Below the pieces are notes generated by a model that saw nothing but the letters and a program-made list of their open reading frames with translations, was not told the DNA's origin and searched no databases. The position numbers and the translations under genes were made by a program. This document shows positions 23,470-32,885 of a DNA stretch of 64,000 nucleotides, one piece after another. Origin of the DNA: CAYNNQ01 sp051748085 (GTDB lineage: Bacteria; Desulfobacterota; Desulfovibrionia; Desulfovibrionales; Desulfonatronovibrionaceae); NCBI GenBank assembly GCA_051748085.1, contig JBNJHA010000008.1, forward strand, positions 4,481 to 68,480. The letters run 5' to 3'. Positions within the stretch are counted from its first letter, which is position 1. Every line of letters starts with the position of its first letter.

Positions 23470-24552
23470 TTACTCCTCGGATAATGCGGCACAGACCTTA
23501 TCGCCCATATCCGCGCACCCGAGCAAAATTTTACCGGGTTGCATTATGTCGCCGGTGCGGAATCCGGAACTCAAAACCCGATTTACCGCCCGTTCCACCC
23601 GGTCCGCCTCTTGTTCAAGATTAAGTCCGAAGCGTAAAAGCATGGCCGCAGAAAGTACGGCGGCAAGGGGATTTGCCGCGTCCTGCCCGGCGATATCCGG
23701 AGCTGAGCCATGTATTGGCTCAAACAGTCCCGGATTTTTATCCCCCAGAGAAGCAGAAGCCAGCATGCCGATTGAACCGGTTATTACCGCCGCTTCATCG
23801 GAAAGAATATCTCCAAAAAGATTACCGGTTACCAGGACATCGAACTGGGAGGGATCGCGAACCAGCTGCATGGCCGCATTATCCACATACATATGTGTAA
23901 GCTCGACATCTGGATATTCCCGGGCCATTTGCTGGACGATTTCCCGCCACATCCTGGAGACCTCGAGAACATTGGCCTTGTCCACAGAACAAAGTCTGCC
24001 CTTGCGCTTGCGGGCGGCATCAAAGGCCAGGTGAGCAATTCTGCGCACTTCGTCCTCGGAATAAACCATGGTGTTAAAAGCGGTTTTCACGCCTTGACTA
24101 ATCTTTTGCCCCCTCGGCTCACCGAAATACACACCACCGGTAAGTTCCCGGACTACAAGCAAATCTATCCCCCTGTCCGCGATATCCGGGCGCAGGAGAG
24201 TGGCTCCGGAAAGCTCGGGAAATATCCGGGCCGGCCGGAGATTGGCAAATAGCCCGAGTTCTTTGCGGATACCCAGAAGCCCCTTTTCCGGGCGCCTTTC
24301 CGGCGCCAGATCATCCCATTTGGGACCGCCTACCGCCCCCAGAAGCACCGCATCGCTTAAGCGGCATTTCTCAATTGTTTCCGGCGGCAAAGGGCCGCCG
24401 GTTTTATCCACTGCCGCACCGCCGATAAGCGCCTCCTCTTTCTCAAAAACAAGTCCGCTTAATTCCGCGATCCGGTCCAGAACCCGCACGGCCTGAATGG
24501 TTATTTCCGGGCCTATTCCATCACCGGGCAATATAGTCAGCTTATAACTCAT
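23470..24552 (-). CDS. leuB: 3-Isopropylmalate dehydrogenase
   Basis: LeuB (360 residues) catalyses the third step of leucine synthesis, NAD-dependent oxidation and decarboxylation of 3-isopropylmalate. Motifs: KLTILPGDGIGPEI, the substrate loop RKELGLFANLRPARIFPEL, DLLVVRELTGGVYFG (the LeuB signature), NLFGDILSDEAAVITGSIGM and FEPIHGSAPDIAGQDAANP for the cofactor. The ATG at 24552 overlaps the leuD end by 11 bases and starts at the family N-terminus. A longer frame upstream lies inside leuD. It is the last gene of the psd-pssA-leuA-leuC-leuD-leuB run. Confidence 0.96.
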   Translation of the reverse strand: MSYKLTILPGDGIGPEITIQAVRVLDRIAELSGLVFEKEEALIGGAAVDKTGGPLPPETIEKCRLSDAVLLGAVGGPKWDDLAPERRPEKGLLGIRKELGLFANLRPARIFPELSGATLLRPDIADRGIDLLVVRELTGGVYFGEPRGQKISQGVKTAFNTMVYSEDEVRRIAHLAFDAARKRKGRLCSVDKANVLEVSRMWREIVQQMAREYPDVELTHMYVDNAAMQLVRDPSQFDVLVTGNLFGDILSDEAAVITGSIGMLASASLGDKNPGLFEPIHGSAPDIAGQDAANPLAAVLSAAMLLRFGLNLEQEADRVERAVNRVLSSGFRTGDIMQPGKILLGCADMGDKVCAALSEE

Positions 24553-25054
24553 GCATACCTCTTTTTTGTATGTTTTCGCGTACATAAGGAATAAGTCCCC
24601 CGGCTCGGAGCAACTCCTGCATAAATTCCGGCACTGGCCGGGTTTTAAATTCCTGACCCGAATCCATATTTTTTACCACTCCGCTTGCTGGTTCGACTTT
24701 CAGATTGTCTCCATCGTTTATTTTTTCCACCGCGTCGCCCAGTTCAATGAGCAACAACCCCATGTTAAATCCATTCCGATAAAAAATACGGGCGAAACTT
24801 TGGGCGACAACAACCGGAATTCCGGCACCAAGTATAGCCAGAGGCGCGTGTTCCCGGGAAGATCCGCAGCCGAAATTTTTGCCCGCGACCAGAATATCCC
24901 CCTTGTTGACGCGTTTAATCCAGCCGTGCTCAAGACCTTCAAAACAATTCCTGCCAAGCTCGGCTGTATCGCTTGTAGTCAAAAAACGGGCCGGAATTAT
25001 GGCGTCCGTGTCTATATGATCCCCTACTTTCCGGGCTTGTCCATCATATTGCAT
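24542..25054 (-). CDS. leuD: 3-Isopropylmalate dehydratase, small subunit
   Basis: The 170-residue small (swivel) subunit of isopropylmalate isomerase works with LeuC to move the hydroxyl of isopropylmalate. It shows GDHIDTDAIIPARFL, the substrate-recognition GKNFGCGSSREHAP and ARIFYRNGFNMGL. It is of the short archaeal/deltaproteobacterial LeuD type. It lies 11 bases after leuC and overlaps leuB. The organism evidently makes its own leucine. Confidence 0.95.
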   Translation of the reverse strand: MQYDGQARKVGDHIDTDAIIPARFLTTSDTAELGRNCFEGLEHGWIKRVNKGDILVAGKNFGCGSSREHAPLAILGAGIPVVVAQSFARIFYRNGFNMGLLLIELGDAVEKINDGDNLKVEPASGVVKNMDSGQEFKTRPVPEFMQELLRAGGLIPYVRENIQKRGMHEL

Positions 25055-25065
25055 ATGTACACCTT

Positions 25066-26331
25066 TTAGCTTGAAGGTTCAAAGTTGGATGAAATCCGAC
25101 CGGCGATGGCCGTGGCCGCTGCGACTTTGGGTCCAGCCAGATACAAAAAGCTTTCCAGACTGCCCATGCGTCCCTTGAAATTTCGGTTCGTGGTCGCCAG
25201 GCAGACTTCTCCGTCTGCCAGCACCCCCATATGCCCGCCCAGACAGGGTCCGCAGGTCGGAGGACCGATAATAGCCCCCGCCTGCATGAATATTTCCAGC
25301 AATCCCTCGCGAAGCGCTTGCTTATAGACTGCCGGGGTGGCCGGGAGCACAATGAACCGCACGCCGCGTGCAACATGCCTTCCCTTGATAATTTCCGCGG
25401 CCTGGCGCAGATCGGTTATCCGGCCATTAGTGCAGGAACCAAGTACGACCTGATCCACACGCACATGACTTAATTCATTTGCCGCGCATACATTGTCCGG
25501 CAAATGCGGACAGGCTACCTGGGGTTCAAGATCGGCGGCATCGATATGCAATTCAGAAAAATATTTCGCGCCGTCGTCCGCCCTAATCTCCCCGGCGTCC
25601 TTTCGTCCCTTGCCGCGGCAATATGCAACAGTCGAATCGTCAGCGGCAAAAAGTCCCACTTTTCCGCCAGCCTCTATCGCCATATTGGCCATGGTCATCC
25701 GGGCCTCGATATCCATACGTTCAACAGCGTTCCCGTTGAATTCCAGGGCGCGATACAGGGCACCATCCACCCCGAGTTCGGCAATCACTTTCAGGATCAA
25801 ATCCTTGGAACAGAGTTTATCCGGCATTTCCCCGTCAATAGTCACCCGGATGCTTTCCGGGACTTTGAACCAGGTTTCCCCCAGAGCCATGGCCGCGGCG
25901 ATATCGGTACTTCCCAGTCCGGTGGCGAACGCCCCCAGAGCTCCATAGGTGCAAGTATGGCTGTCCGCACCGACTACTATGTCTTGCGGGCCCACAAGCC
26001 CCAATTCAGGCAAAAGGGCATGTTCGACTCCCACATCGCCACCCTCGTAAAAATGGGTTATATTCAGGCTGCGGGCAAAGTCACGAACCTTCTTTACCTG
26101 CTGGGCCGAAGCAATATCCCGATTAGGCGTAAAATGATCACAGACAAGAGCAACCCTGTCCCGGTCAAAGACAGCCTCAGCACCCATTTTCTGAAATGAA
26201 CGTATCGACAGGGGAGCGGTAATGTCATTGGCCAGGACCAATGACACGCGACAACGGGCTATTTGCCCCGGTCCGACTATTTTTTCCGAACAATGTTTTT
26301 GCAGTATTTTTTCAGCTAAGGTCTGGGGCAT
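25066..26331 (-). CDS. leuC: 3-Isopropylmalate dehydratase, large subunit
   Basis: LeuC (421 residues) is an aconitase-family [4Fe-4S] hydro-lyase. The three cluster cysteines are in VLGSCTNGR and GPPTCGPCLGGHMG. VVGADSHTCTYGALGAFATG is a further family block. The start codon overlaps leuA by 16 bases, so translation is probably coupled. The short form (about 420 residues) pairs with the short LeuD downstream. In the family the large subunit carries the Fe-S active site and the small subunit selects the substrate. Confidence 0.96.
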   Translation of the reverse strand: MPQTLAEKILQKHCSEKIVGPGQIARCRVSLVLANDITAPLSIRSFQKMGAEAVFDRDRVALVCDHFTPNRDIASAQQVKKVRDFARSLNITHFYEGGDVGVEHALLPELGLVGPQDIVVGADSHTCTYGALGAFATGLGSTDIAAAMALGETWFKVPESIRVTIDGEMPDKLCSKDLILKVIAELGVDGALYRALEFNGNAVERMDIEARMTMANMAIEAGGKVGLFAADDSTVAYCRGKGRKDAGEIRADDGAKYFSELHIDAADLEPQVACPHLPDNVCAANELSHVRVDQVVLGSCTNGRITDLRQAAEIIKGRHVARGVRFIVLPATPAVYKQALREGLLEIFMQAGAIIGPPTCGPCLGGHMGVLADGEVCLATTNRNFKGRMGSLESFLYLAGPKVAAATAIAGRISSNFEPSS

Positions 26332-27848
26332 GCGCTCTCTTCCTCCTTTTTGGCCAGTCTGTTCAAAGCATTTATATAAGCCTTGGCGCTGGATATTATT
26401 ATATCTGAATCAGCGGCCCGTCCAACGGCATTCATGGCATTGTCCTCCAAACGCACCGTAACTTCTCCCTGGGCATCGGCTCCTCCGGTTATGGCATTAA
26501 CTGAATAACGTATTAATTTCGGTTTCCTGCCCACCAATTGGTCAATGGTATTAAATACTGCATCAATGGGTCCGGCTCCGAAATGAGCCAGCTTTTTCTC
26601 TTCATTTTCAACTTCCATCTTTATAACAGCAGTCGGAATAGCCATATTGCCTGAGATTGAGCTCAGATAGACCAGCTTGTATTTATCAGGGATGCGAAAG
26701 ACCTCTTCTAAAACAACGGCCTCAAGATCTTCAACGTAAATATTTTTCTTGCGGTCGGCCAGATCCTTTAAAACCTTGATCACGTGCTCCAGGTTTTCCT
26801 CGCTTAAACGATAACCGAGTTCCTCGAGCTTGCCCTGTACCGCGTGCCGACCGGAATGCTTGCCGATTACAATATCGTTGGAAACCTTGCCGATACTCTC
26901 CGGAGTCATAATCTCGTAGGTCTGCCTGTTTTTGAGTACTCCGGCCTGATGAATACCGGACTCATGTGCAAATGCATTGGCCCCGATAATCGGTTTATAC
27001 GGCGGGATGGGCTGACCGATAATCATGGACAGCAAACGGCAGGCCGGATAAAGTTGCTTGGTGTCCACATCGGTATGCATACGGCAATAATCACTCCGGA
27101 CGTCCAGGGCCATAACCAGCTCTTCCAGCGCGGCATTTCCCGCTCTTTCCCCAATACCGCTCAGGGTCACTTCGGCCTGGCGCGCTCCGGCGGCAAGAGC
27201 GGCCAGAGTGTTGGCCACCGCTAACCCCAGATCGTTATGACAATGTACACTGAATATGATATTGTCCGACCCCTTGACCTCATTTTTCAAATGGCGGATA
27301 AGCCCGGCGAATTCCTCCGGCTGCGAATAACCCACGGTATCGGGGATATTAATTACCGTTGCCCCGCAATCCACTGCCACTTGAACGGCCTGAACCAGAA
27401 AATCCGGATCTGAACGCGAAGCGTCCTCGGCCGAGAATTCTACACTCGGACAAAGAGACACGGCCTGTGAGACTCCCTGCTTGATCAATTCCAAAACCTG
27501 CTCCCTGGTCTTATTCAACTTGAATTCCATATGAATATCCGAGGTGGCCATAAAAGCATGTATCCTCGGACGCTTAGCATGCTTGACCGCTTCCCAGGCC
27601 AGATCTATGTCCCCCGGGGTACACCGGCACAGGCCGGCAACTTCACATTCCTTAACTGTTTCAGCTATTTCCCGCACAGCCTCAAAATCACCAGTACTGG
27701 CCACGGGAAACCCGGCCTCAATGACATCAACACCCATTCGTTCGATCTGCCGGGCCAGACGAACTTTTTCCCGCGTATTCATTGTCGCCCCCGGAGACTG
27801 TTCTCCATCGCGCAAGGTGGTATCAAAAACATATATTTTGTCCGACAT
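26316..27848 (-). CDS. leuA: 2-Isopropylmalate synthase
   Basis: LeuA (510 residues) condenses acetyl-CoA with 2-oxoisovalerate to start leucine synthesis. The TIM-barrel begins VFDTTLRDGEQSPGATM, with HCHNDLGLAVANTLAAL and GIGERAGNAALEE for metal and catalysis. A C-terminal regulatory LeuA dimer domain (about 395-500, HFGAGPIDAVFNTIDQL) implies leucine feedback. The ATG at 27848 has GGAGA before it; a longer frame would add 48 unrelated residues. No leader peptide with leucine codons or T-box is evident in the 176 bases upstream. Confidence 0.95.
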   Translation of the reverse strand: MSDKIYVFDTTLRDGEQSPGATMNTREKVRLARQIERMGVDVIEAGFPVASTGDFEAVREIAETVKECEVAGLCRCTPGDIDLAWEAVKHAKRPRIHAFMATSDIHMEFKLNKTREQVLELIKQGVSQAVSLCPSVEFSAEDASRSDPDFLVQAVQVAVDCGATVINIPDTVGYSQPEEFAGLIRHLKNEVKGSDNIIFSVHCHNDLGLAVANTLAALAAGARQAEVTLSGIGERAGNAALEELVMALDVRSDYCRMHTDVDTKQLYPACRLLSMIIGQPIPPYKPIIGANAFAHESGIHQAGVLKNRQTYEIMTPESIGKVSNDIVIGKHSGRHAVQGKLEELGYRLSEENLEHVIKVLKDLADRKKNIYVEDLEAVVLEEVFRIPDKYKLVYLSSISGNMAIPTAVIKMEVENEEKKLAHFGAGPIDAVFNTIDQLVGRKPKLIRYSVNAITGGADAQGEVTVRLEDNAMNAVGRAADSDIIISSAKAYINALNRLAKKEEESACPRP

Positions 27849-28024
27849 ACTGAAATCTCCTTTGATATTCCGAATAATAAATTTATTTTTACGCGCGGAT
27901 AGCGCATTCATTCCTTCCACCCTGAAAGTCGTATTGAGGACCAAGGCGGAATATTTTCCGGTTCTCCGGACCTTCCGGGCTCCGGCAAGCACATAATGTT
28001 ATGAGATATGAGGATTTGAATATT

Positions 28025-28786
28025 TTACGAGAGTTCCTTGGAGGACTCCCGTAGATTGGTATCTTTACGGAAAGGTAGTATAAGAAAGGAATAAACGGCA
28101 CCGGAGACAAGGTAGCCCATAAAAAACAGAAACCCGAAAAATTTAGGCTCGGAGGCCACCAGGACGAAAAGAAAAATAACCGTGCCGGTACTGGTGAAAG
28201 GATGAGCACGAATCGCCTCTACTTCCTTGAAAGAAGCATACTTGACTTGACTGACCATAAGCAAGGCCAGAACCAAGGTCAAAATCAGCGTAAACCAGGG
28301 AAGTGCCTGACTAATATTAACGGACGGAACATAACTGCAAAACAGAACCAGGGTAGCCAGGGTGCAGGCGGCCGCAGGTATTGGCAAACCGATAAAAAAT
28401 TTTTTGGATGTTTGTTTGGATTGAACATTAAACCGGGCCAGACGCAACGCTCCGCAGGCTATAAGCAGAAAGCTCGTCGTGATTCCAAGGCGGCCCAGTT
28501 CATGAGTCTGCCACAAATAGGTCATAACCGCCGGAGTCACACCGAATGAAACCAAATCGGCCAGGGAATCAAATTGAATGCCGAAATCCGATCCAGTTCC
28601 GGTCATTCGGGCCACCTTTCCATCCATACCATCGAAAAAGCAGCTGGCCAATATGCATACAGCGCAAAGCTCGAAACGCCCCTCCACAGCGGCCAGTATT
28701 CCCCAAAAACCGGAAAACATGCTTGCCGTGGTCAGCAAATTGGGCAGGATATAAAATCCTTTATGTTTCGGGCCGCTTTCTTCCAT
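28025..28786 (-). CDS. pssA: CDP-diacylglycerol-serine O-phosphatidyltransferase
   Basis: PssA (253 residues) makes phosphatidylserine from CDP-diacylglycerol and serine in the inner membrane. The CDP-alcohol phosphotransferase motif is complete: DGMDGKVARMTGTGSDFGIQ followed by FDSLADLVSFGVTP. Several hydrophobic helices follow. It starts two bases after psd ends, so both are translated from one mRNA. psd and pssA upstream of leu genes is an order I associate with Desulfovibrio. Confidence 0.95.
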   Translation of the reverse strand: MEESGPKHKGFYILPNLLTTASMFSGFWGILAAVEGRFELCAVCILASCFFDGMDGKVARMTGTGSDFGIQFDSLADLVSFGVTPAVMTYLWQTHELGRLGITTSFLLIACGALRLARFNVQSKQTSKKFFIGLPIPAAACTLATLVLFCSYVPSVNISQALPWFTLILTLVLALLMVSQVKYASFKEVEAIRAHPFTSTGTVIFLFVLVASEPKFFGFLFFMGYLVSGAVYSFLILPFRKDTNLRESSKELS

Positions 28787-28788
28787 AA

Positions 28789-29433
28789 TTATTCCTGATA
28801 CTTGGCCAGCACGGATTGTCCAGCCAATACTTTAGCTCCAAGTTCTACACACGGAAGATACCCGGACGGAAGATAAAGGTCAAGCCTGGAACCGAACTTT
28901 ATCATCCCGAAACGCTCTCCGCGCGACAATTCATCATCCTTGTCCGTCCAGACCACTATCCTCCTGGCCACGAGTCCGGCAATCTGAACCACGGTCCAAA
29001 AATCACCGGCTTCGTCCCTGATCTGCATTGCGCAGCGTTCATTATCCTTTGATGCCTTATCCAGAGACGCGTTTAAGAACTTTCCGGGCACATATTCAAA
29101 TCCCTGCACCGTACCGGCAACCGGACTCCTGTTGACGTGCACGTCAAATACGTTCATAAACACGCAGATGACGGTACGTTCCTCTCCACTCAAGGGATCA
29201 ATGCCGGACCCGACGCGCACTACCTTGCCATCGGCCGGAGAAACCGCGATTGCCTTTTTATCAGGGACGACGCGTTCCGGATCCCGAAAAAAATTAAGGG
29301 AAAAAAACAGAAGCAACAAAGCGGCAACCGCCAGGATTTCCCATTCCATTACAGCAAAAACCAATGTACAGACCGTGCACAAAAAAATAACCGGCCCGCC
29401 CTCCGGGCACAAGGCGAAATTTCTTTTACGCAT
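28789..29433 (-). CDS. psd: Phosphatidylserine decarboxylase proenzyme
   Basis: Psd (214 residues) converts phosphatidylserine to phosphatidylethanolamine. It is the short type, with two N-terminal hydrophobic segments (about 14-45), SPADGKVV, NVFDVHVNRSP and the self-cleavage site FGSRLDLYLP, where Gly-Ser is cut to form the pyruvoyl group. It is the first gene of a run that continues into pssA and the leu genes. Confidence 0.95.
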   Translation of the reverse strand: MRKRNFALCPEGGPVIFLCTVCTLVFAVMEWEILAVAALLLLFFSLNFFRDPERVVPDKKAIAVSPADGKVVRVGSGIDPLSGEERTVICVFMNVFDVHVNRSPVAGTVQGFEYVPGKFLNASLDKASKDNERCAMQIRDEAGDFWTVVQIAGLVARRIVVWTDKDDELSRGERFGMIKFGSRLDLYLPSGYLPCVELGAKVLAGQSVLAKYQE

Positions 29434-29459
29434 TTAAACTCCCTTAAGATAGTTCATAT

Positions 29460-29481
29460 CCGGAAATTTAAAAATTTCCGG
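29460..29481. terminator. Perfect palindrome upstream of psd
   Basis: CCGGAAATTT and AAATTTCCGG form ten-base arms with two bases between. It lies after the CgeB-like gene (whose stop is at 29519) and before psd, both on the minus strand. A nearly identical palindrome follows the DUF1015 gene at 55808. No T-run accompanies it, so termination is only likely. Confidence 0.4.
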
Positions 29482-29518
29482 GTGTTAAAATATCGGCTTT
29501 AGGTTCGGATTATTTTTG

Positions 29519-30772
29519 TCAGCGCGTATACAACTTCTTCCACTCATCAAGAAAAAGAAGGCTGGTTTCCAGTTCATCCAATTCTCCCCCGGCCTGGCGT
29601 ATATTGAAAATAAGATCGGCAAAACCAACATGCGGGGACAGCCTGTATTTTTCCAGCAACTTTCTTATTTTTTCCCGCAGACACGGGTCGATTGCATCAA
29701 ACAGATCCGGATCATCCTTTTTATTCTCCTTCAATATCCCGGATTCGGTCATACAGGCCAGCAGATCCCGCATACGCTGCTCATATGTATGGTCGGACAG
29801 GACACGTTGTCTGGACCTTGCGGATATCTCTTGCCGTTCGTCGGGACTATGCAGAAAATAGTCAATCTTTTCCAGCAAATCATCCATTCCGGAAAAAGTG
29901 ACCAATTCGTCTTTTGAAAATAAATCCGGCAACAGCTCGCGTTCGTCAACCAATTGAAAGGCCCCGCAGGACGCCAGCTCAAATGTTCTTGGATTTACAA
30001 AGTCTCCCCGAACTACTTCCTTATCCCGGTTTATGCTCGAATGCAGATTCAAGTTGATCCTGGCGGCATTAAATATTTTAACCGCTTCTTCAGGGGATAC
30101 GCGGCAACCGTCGAGCTGAATCAAGGACTTAAGCTCCGGGGCCCCGTCCCATTCTGTGCCCCATATCTTCAAATCATAATTCAAAAGAGACTTAAACGCT
30201 TTACGTCTGTTTGGATATCCTGCTCCGAGAAAAGAAAGGTCGCTGCCGAACTTTCTTTCGCTGACGCTGTCCAGGTCCAGGGGGCGATGAAAATCGGGAT
30301 CGGCGGCCAGGGGGAGATACATAAAATTGGCCACACCTGATTTTTTCAACTCGGAAAAAAAAGGCTCTTTTTGAATAACCGCAAAAAAATCATAATATGG
30401 AGCAAAACTCCGCCAATATTGAAAGATACGAAAATCTTCCACAAACCACATCGCGGTCGGCACATTTTTTTGACGCAACTTGGACAATGTCTGACGGCTT
30501 AAAGGAGCTTGAGCCAGAGCCAGAACCAAATCCGGACGCATCATATCCACCTTGGCCAAAACCGCCGAGGAGACCACCTGCAAAAAGCTGTTCTCCAGCT
30601 GGTCCAAACTGGAGGACGAAATCTTCAACTCTTTTAAACCGTCAAAAGCGGATTTAAAGACTGGGGCTTCAAAAACGTCAACCATGTGCCCCAGCCTGCC
30701 GAGAGCACCGACGCAATACTGTCCCACGGGCAAAGAACCGCCATACATAGGAAGGACTACTAAAATTTTCAT
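29519..30772 (-). CDS. CgeB-like glycosyltransferase
   Basis: The protein has 417 residues. A GT-B-type Rossmann start (MKILVVLPMYGGSLPVGQYC) and an N-terminal half resembling DUF3880 (MWFVEDFRIFQYW, FFAVIQKEPF) precede a C-terminal glycosyltransferase domain with INLNLHSSINRDKEVVRGDF, VNPRTFELASCGAFQLVDER and GMDDLLEKIDYFL, as in CgeB-family enzymes. Donor and acceptor are unknown; lipopolysaccharide or glycan decoration is plausible. Oddly, the start codon directly abuts a repeat element (copy C), and the bases before it (TTAATAGTTAC) hold no Shine-Dalgarno. Confidence 0.75.
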   Translation of the reverse strand: MKILVVLPMYGGSLPVGQYCVGALGRLGHMVDVFEAPVFKSAFDGLKELKISSSSLDQLENSFLQVVSSAVLAKVDMMRPDLVLALAQAPLSRQTLSKLRQKNVPTAMWFVEDFRIFQYWRSFAPYYDFFAVIQKEPFFSELKKSGVANFMYLPLAADPDFHRPLDLDSVSERKFGSDLSFLGAGYPNRRKAFKSLLNYDLKIWGTEWDGAPELKSLIQLDGCRVSPEEAVKIFNAARINLNLHSSINRDKEVVRGDFVNPRTFELASCGAFQLVDERELLPDLFSKDELVTFSGMDDLLEKIDYFLHSPDERQEISARSRQRVLSDHTYEQRMRDLLACMTESGILKENKKDDPDLFDAIDPCLREKIRKLLEKYRLSPHVGFADLIFNIRQAGGELDELETSLLFLDEWKKLYTR

Positions 30773-31040
30773 GTAACTATTAACCGGATTAGAAAGTTCA
30801 CCACATTTTTTAGGTAACTATGCGACAGGCCGCCCGGTTTTCTTATGCTCTCTGAAAGGAGAAACCGGACCCCGGAACAGTGCATATTAATCAAGTTCCC
30901 AAACAAATATACATTGCGTCACGATATTTTATTTTCCTCCAGGCCAATGAGTCCGGATGGAACAAGCATCGCCCATTGGCGGACATTAAAAAGTCGCAGG
31001 CCGGACAGCAGGAGGTGCAGAAAATTCGGTGTTTCACCTT
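30773..31040 (+). repeat. Dispersed inverted-repeat element, near-full copy C
   Basis: GTAACTATT begins at the base next to the CgeB-like start codon. AGTTCACCACATTTTTTAGG, GCGACAGGCCGCCCGG, GAGAAACCGGACCCCGG and AGTCGCAGGCCGG follow in the order of copy B. The right inverted end is degraded. It fills the 300-base gap between this gene and ybeY; no gene is seen. Confidence 0.7.
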
Positions 31041-31075
31041 CATTGGCACAGAGGGAGCAAATACATTTTCATAAA

Positions 31076-31513
31076 CTAGAACGAGGTTGAAAAATCATTC
31101 GGAACCGTTTCCTTCATCAGTCTGAAAACCGCTTCTTCAGTCAAATCAAACATGCGTTCCCCGTGCTCGTGCCCGGCCAGATGCAAAAGACCGTGCGCCA
31201 ACAAGCGTAAAAAATGTTCGCTTGTCCCTCGCTGATAAAGAAAAACTTCCCGCAATACAGCTTGCGAGCTGATAACCAGTTGTCCGCCATCATGTCCATC
31301 GGGAAAACTGAGAACATTGGTCGGACCCGGGCATTGCAGAAAACGGCTGTTCAAATCCGCAATAGTGGCATCACCGGCAATCAGCACTTCCACCTCGCCC
31401 TCCCCCGGAAGATCCATGATTGGCCCCAGTCGGTTCAGAAAAGTGTAAACCTGTATTCTGTCCAGATTCAGACAAAGAAGACAAAAAGGTTCTATGTGCA
31501 GAGTAAAATGCAT
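31076..31513 (-). CDS. ybeY: Endoribonuclease YbeY, 16S rRNA maturation
   Basis: YbeY is a zinc-dependent single-strand RNase needed for 16S rRNA 3'-end maturation and ribosome quality control. The product has 145 residues with the metal site HGLLHLAGHEHGE and the conserved CPGPTNVLSFPDG. I chose the ATG at 31513 because similarity begins there. A GTG at 31552 in frame is possible. Neither has a good ribosome site. phoH lies upstream in the same direction, the common neighbour of ybeY, but a repeat fragment sits between them. Confidence 0.88.
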   Translation of the reverse strand: MHFTLHIEPFCLLCLNLDRIQVYTFLNRLGPIMDLPGEGEVEVLIAGDATIADLNSRFLQCPGPTNVLSFPDGHDGGQLVISSQAVLREVFLYQRGTSEHFLRLLAHGLLHLAGHEHGERMFDLTEEAVFRLMKETVPNDFSTSF

Positions 31514-31625
31514 GTTTGATCCAAAAGTCAATACCCAAACATTGATCAACACCCGGGCAAAAACGGCAAGTCATTTATGCCCCCGGGCGGCGTTGCAAAA
31601 TGAAAATCCTTGCTGCCCTTCAGAG

Positions 31626-31722
31626 TTTAAAAAATTTAAGCGGATTTTTTGTGTTAATTTGCGACAGGCCGCCCGGTCTTCTTATGCACTCAAAAAAAGG
31701 GACCGGACCGCTGGAATAAGGC
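31626..31722 (+). repeat. Dispersed element, 5' half only (copy D)
   Basis: TTTAAGCGGATTTTTTGTGT, GCGACAGGCCGCCCGG, TCTTCTTATGCACTC and GGGACCGGACCGC match the left half of copy B. The outer left end is degraded and the right half is absent. It ends two bases before the phoH stop codon. Confidence 0.65.
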
Positions 31723-31724
31723 CT

Positions 31725-32852
31725 TTAGTCTTTTCTTTGATATTTATCGTAGGCCTTTATTATCTGGGCGACCAAATCGTGCCGGATCACATCCCGCTCG
31801 TCAAAATGAACGATATCAACTCCTTTTACATCCTGGAGTATCTTGGCGCTCTGGACCAGCCCCGAACTTGCCCCTCCGGGCAGATCTATCTGGGTTACAT
31901 CTCCGGTGACAACCGCCTTGGCCCCGAATCCCATGCGGGTAAGAAACATCTTCATCTGCTCAGGAGTTGTATTTTGCGCTTCGTCAAGGATGATAAATGC
32001 ATCGTTCAGAGTCCGTCCGCGCATAAAAGCCAGGGGGGCTACTTCAATTATGCCCGTTTCTATCATTTCCTGTACTTTTTTAAAGTCGACCATATCGTGC
32101 AGGGCATCATACAAAGGCCGCAGATAGGGATTAACCTTTTCCATCAAATCTCCGGGCAAAAAGCCAAGCCTTTCCCCGGCTTCCACAGCCGGCCGGGTCA
32201 GGACAATCCGGGAGACAGTTCGCTGCATAAGCTCACTTATTGCCAGGGAAACTGCCAGATAGGTCTTGCCTGTTCCAGCCGGTCCGATGCCGAATACCAG
32301 GTCGTGTTTTCTTATGGAACGCAGATAATCCCGCTGGCTTAATGTCTTGGGAACCACTGTACGCCGGGGTGTGGACACGCATGTATCCTTGCGGTACATC
32401 TTTTTTAGTGAGGCGGTTGGATCGCGGGACAAGATGCGTATGCCGGAATCAATATCCCTGGAATCCAGCTTATATCCGCAGCGCAAAAGTTCCGCGAACT
32501 GACAAAGCAAATTTTGCACCAGATCCACATCAGAAGGGTCTCCGGACGAAATATAAACCGTATTGCCCCTTGTCGCACATTCTACTGCGCATTCTTTGCC
32601 GATTAATTTTAAATTTTTACCCTGCGGCCCGCAAATGTCCTGCAACAGGGTGCTATCCTCAAAATGAATTTCTTTTGAAATTTTCCGTTCTTTTTGCATA
32701 TCTAAACCAAGGGATCCAGAATCCGACCCGCAAATTCCTCCTGGAAAAATTTTAATATTTTGGTTAAGTCCGTGTTGCTTTTCGTATTCTATAAGTACCT
32801 GGGGCACAAAAGCAACCCGGTTTAAGGCTTTCATAGCAAATAATTTGCTCAA
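31725..32852 (-). CDS. PhoH-family ATPase (YbeZ-like)
   Basis: The product has up to 375 residues. A KH-like N-terminal region (about 60-130) precedes the PhoH P-loop domain: FGIGPAGTGKTYLAVSLAI, TRPAVEAGERLGFLPGDL and FIILDEAQNTTPEQMKMFL, all family hallmarks. PhoH proteins are RNA-linked helicase-like ATPases acting with YbeY. The start is uncertain. The open frame begins at a TTG at 32852, an ATG lies at 32834, and another ATG at 32699 would give about 324 residues, nearer the family norm. None has a clear Shine-Dalgarno. ybeY follows downstream. Confidence 0.88.
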   Translation of the reverse strand: MSKLFAMKALNRVAFVPQVLIEYEKQHGLNQNIKIFPGGICGSDSGSLGLDMQKERKISKEIHFEDSTLLQDICGPQGKNLKLIGKECAVECATRGNTVYISSGDPSDVDLVQNLLCQFAELLRCGYKLDSRDIDSGIRILSRDPTASLKKMYRKDTCVSTPRRTVVPKTLSQRDYLRSIRKHDLVFGIGPAGTGKTYLAVSLAISELMQRTVSRIVLTRPAVEAGERLGFLPGDLMEKVNPYLRPLYDALHDMVDFKKVQEMIETGIIEVAPLAFMRGRTLNDAFIILDEAQNTTPEQMKMFLTRMGFGAKAVVTGDVTQIDLPGGASSGLVQSAKILQDVKGVDIVHFDERDVIRHDLVAQIIKAYDKYQRKD

Positions 32853-32885
32853 CGATTACAAAAACTGTTTTAAAAAGCATTAAAC

